A stretch of 64,000 bases of DNA, from positions 1 through 64,000 of the forward strand of contig WSUB01000026.1 in NCBI GenBank assembly GCA_019633425.1. Direction: 5' to 3'. This document shows, piece after piece, positions 63,234 to 64,000 of this stretch. Source of the stretch: Tulasnella sp. 424. Lineage: Eukaryota; Basidiomycota; Agaricomycetes; Cantharellales; Tulasnellaceae. The notes below the pieces were generated by a model that saw nothing but the letters and a program-made list of their open reading frames with translations, had not been told where the DNA came from and did not search any database. The first letter of the stretch is position 1. Each line of letters opens with the position of its first letter. The position numbers were made by a program, and so were the translations under genes.

Positions 63234-64000
63234 TCAGCCCAGCCACTTTCGCGGCTTCTTTCTCCCCAGCCAGGTCCTGTCCAAGAACAACTTTCTATCC
63301 CGAATCTCCCAAGGCCCTCGGGGCACGTCCCCCCTATTGTCTAAATCCGGCCTGCCGTCCAACTCCCATTCCAATTCACCACCGTATCGGGTTGGCAAGT
63401 TTTCGGCGGGTATTTCCGATGTTAGGAGGTGGAGCTGATTGTGTGAAAGGACTCTGGACGTGGATTTTGCGGTGGGTGTTTGCGTCAGACCAAACCTAAG
63501 CGGTCGGGTAAATGTTAGGGAGCGGGAAGGTAATTTGACCGTTGGCGGTCGGTAAATGAGTCTCAATAGAATAGAGAGGCAAGCGATCAAGATTGACCTT
63601 CGGCCACCCCCACAGTCGAAAGAACGCCGGAGCATTTACGATCCAGGACATACCCATCGTTTCCGGGAAGTTGGCATTGACAAAGACTGATGCCTGTTGG
63701 AGGTGGGTGCGGAGGGAGCACATGATGGAGAATGAGACACCTGTGTCGGGGCAAATTTGATTTGATTTTGGGAGGTTTGAGGTTCGAGGGACGGTTGCAA
63801 TTGTGTTGGAAAATGTCAAAGAACATGAGCAAGAACGAAACGGGAAATTGGGAAGGTGGCGCCGTACCTTCGAGATCGACGTCCCATCTACGGGTATTGG
63901 ATATGAAAGCAACGGGAGGGTCGAGCAGAGTGGGGCAGTTCCGCGGATGAGGAGTTCGTGAAGGACGGTTCTGTTCAATCGTCGGAGATAAGCAAGATGA
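63234..64000 (-). CDS. Sec14-like (CRAL-TRIO) protein, cut by the window edge
   Basis: The minus strand reads, from the right edge: APLCSTLPLLSYPIPVDGTS, then GVSFSIMCSLRTHLQQASVF, NFPETMGMSWIVNAPAFF, GWPKVNLDRLPLYS and, after an intron, IPAENLPTRYGGELEWELDG with RPDLDN. These are C-terminal half motifs of CRAL-TRIO lipid-transfer proteins. Exon borders were not fixed. It is the counterpart of the pseudogene at 55566; no stop was seen in the readable part, but the N-terminal half lies outside the window, so intactness is unknown. Confidence 0.6.

Larger units (their letters stand above)
57600..64000. repeat. segmental duplication, right copy
   Basis: Counterpart of 49500-57100: BTB pseudogene, orphan member D, kinase remnant, orphan member E, Sec14-like gene. 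It probably continues beyond the window. Confidence 0.75.

Noticed and set aside
63096..63438. Plus-strand open frames beginning near 63096, matched at 55424
   Set aside because: Similarity reflects the segmental duplication and the antisense Sec14-like gene; frames are not preserved and no domain is visible.
1..64000. CRISPR array, tRNA, rRNA, prophage or operon structures
   Set aside because: None seen; gene structure is eukaryotic throughout.

Overview
The window looks like nuclear DNA of a filamentous basidiomycete, most likely an Agaricomycete. Genes sit on both strands, with many spliceosomal introns of about 50-95 nt. Several housekeeping proteins are plainly fungal (ALG14, SEN15, a Frag1/DRAM/Sfk1 membrane protein, a LYR-motif protein). 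Large lineage-specific families of F-box-like and BTB/POZ proteins fill much of the rest. No prokaryotic features, rRNA, tRNA or CRISPR array were seen. Two runs of N (13025-13942 and 32057-32156) are assembly gaps. Exon models were built by hand from GT-AG (rarely GC-AG) sites, reading frame and remembered family motifs; no database search was possible.

Layout. 0-6.6 kb: three intact tandem F-box-like genes plus the 3' end of a fourth. 6.8-12.5 kb: minus-strand Sfk1-like membrane protein, DUF2235 hydrolase and an F-box gene. 12.7-17.5 kb: a gapped BTB gene, a SAM methyltransferase and a BTB gene. 18-23.2 kb: two large F-box genes flanking ALG14. 23.5-28.1 kb: SEN15, a disordered Cys-motif protein and a LYR-motif protein. 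28.3-34.5 kb: four tandem BTB genes, the last two from a recent duplication. 35-44.1 kb: a Ser-rich orphan gene, degenerate repeats, several broken BTB copies and one intact BTB gene. 44.7-48.4 kb: a protein kinase fused to a long TPR array. 49-51.1 kb: a broken and an intact BTB gene. 52-64 kb: four intact three-exon genes of an unrecognised family (all minus strand), with broken kinase, Sec14-like and BTB pieces between them.

Two themes stand out. First, the locus is dense in likely substrate receptors for cullin-RING ubiquitin ligases: F-box proteins (SCF/CUL1 type) and BTB proteins (CUL3 type), both expanding by tandem duplication. The BTB proteins share a C-terminal four-cysteine signature. 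Second, 49.5-64 kb is a decayed segmental duplication whose unit is BTB gene, orphan-family gene, kinase remnant, second orphan-family gene, Sec14-like gene. The orphan family survives intact in both copies, while the BTB and Sec14 members are damaged in at least one. That suggests selection on the orphan genes. It is the best candidate here for something undescribed.
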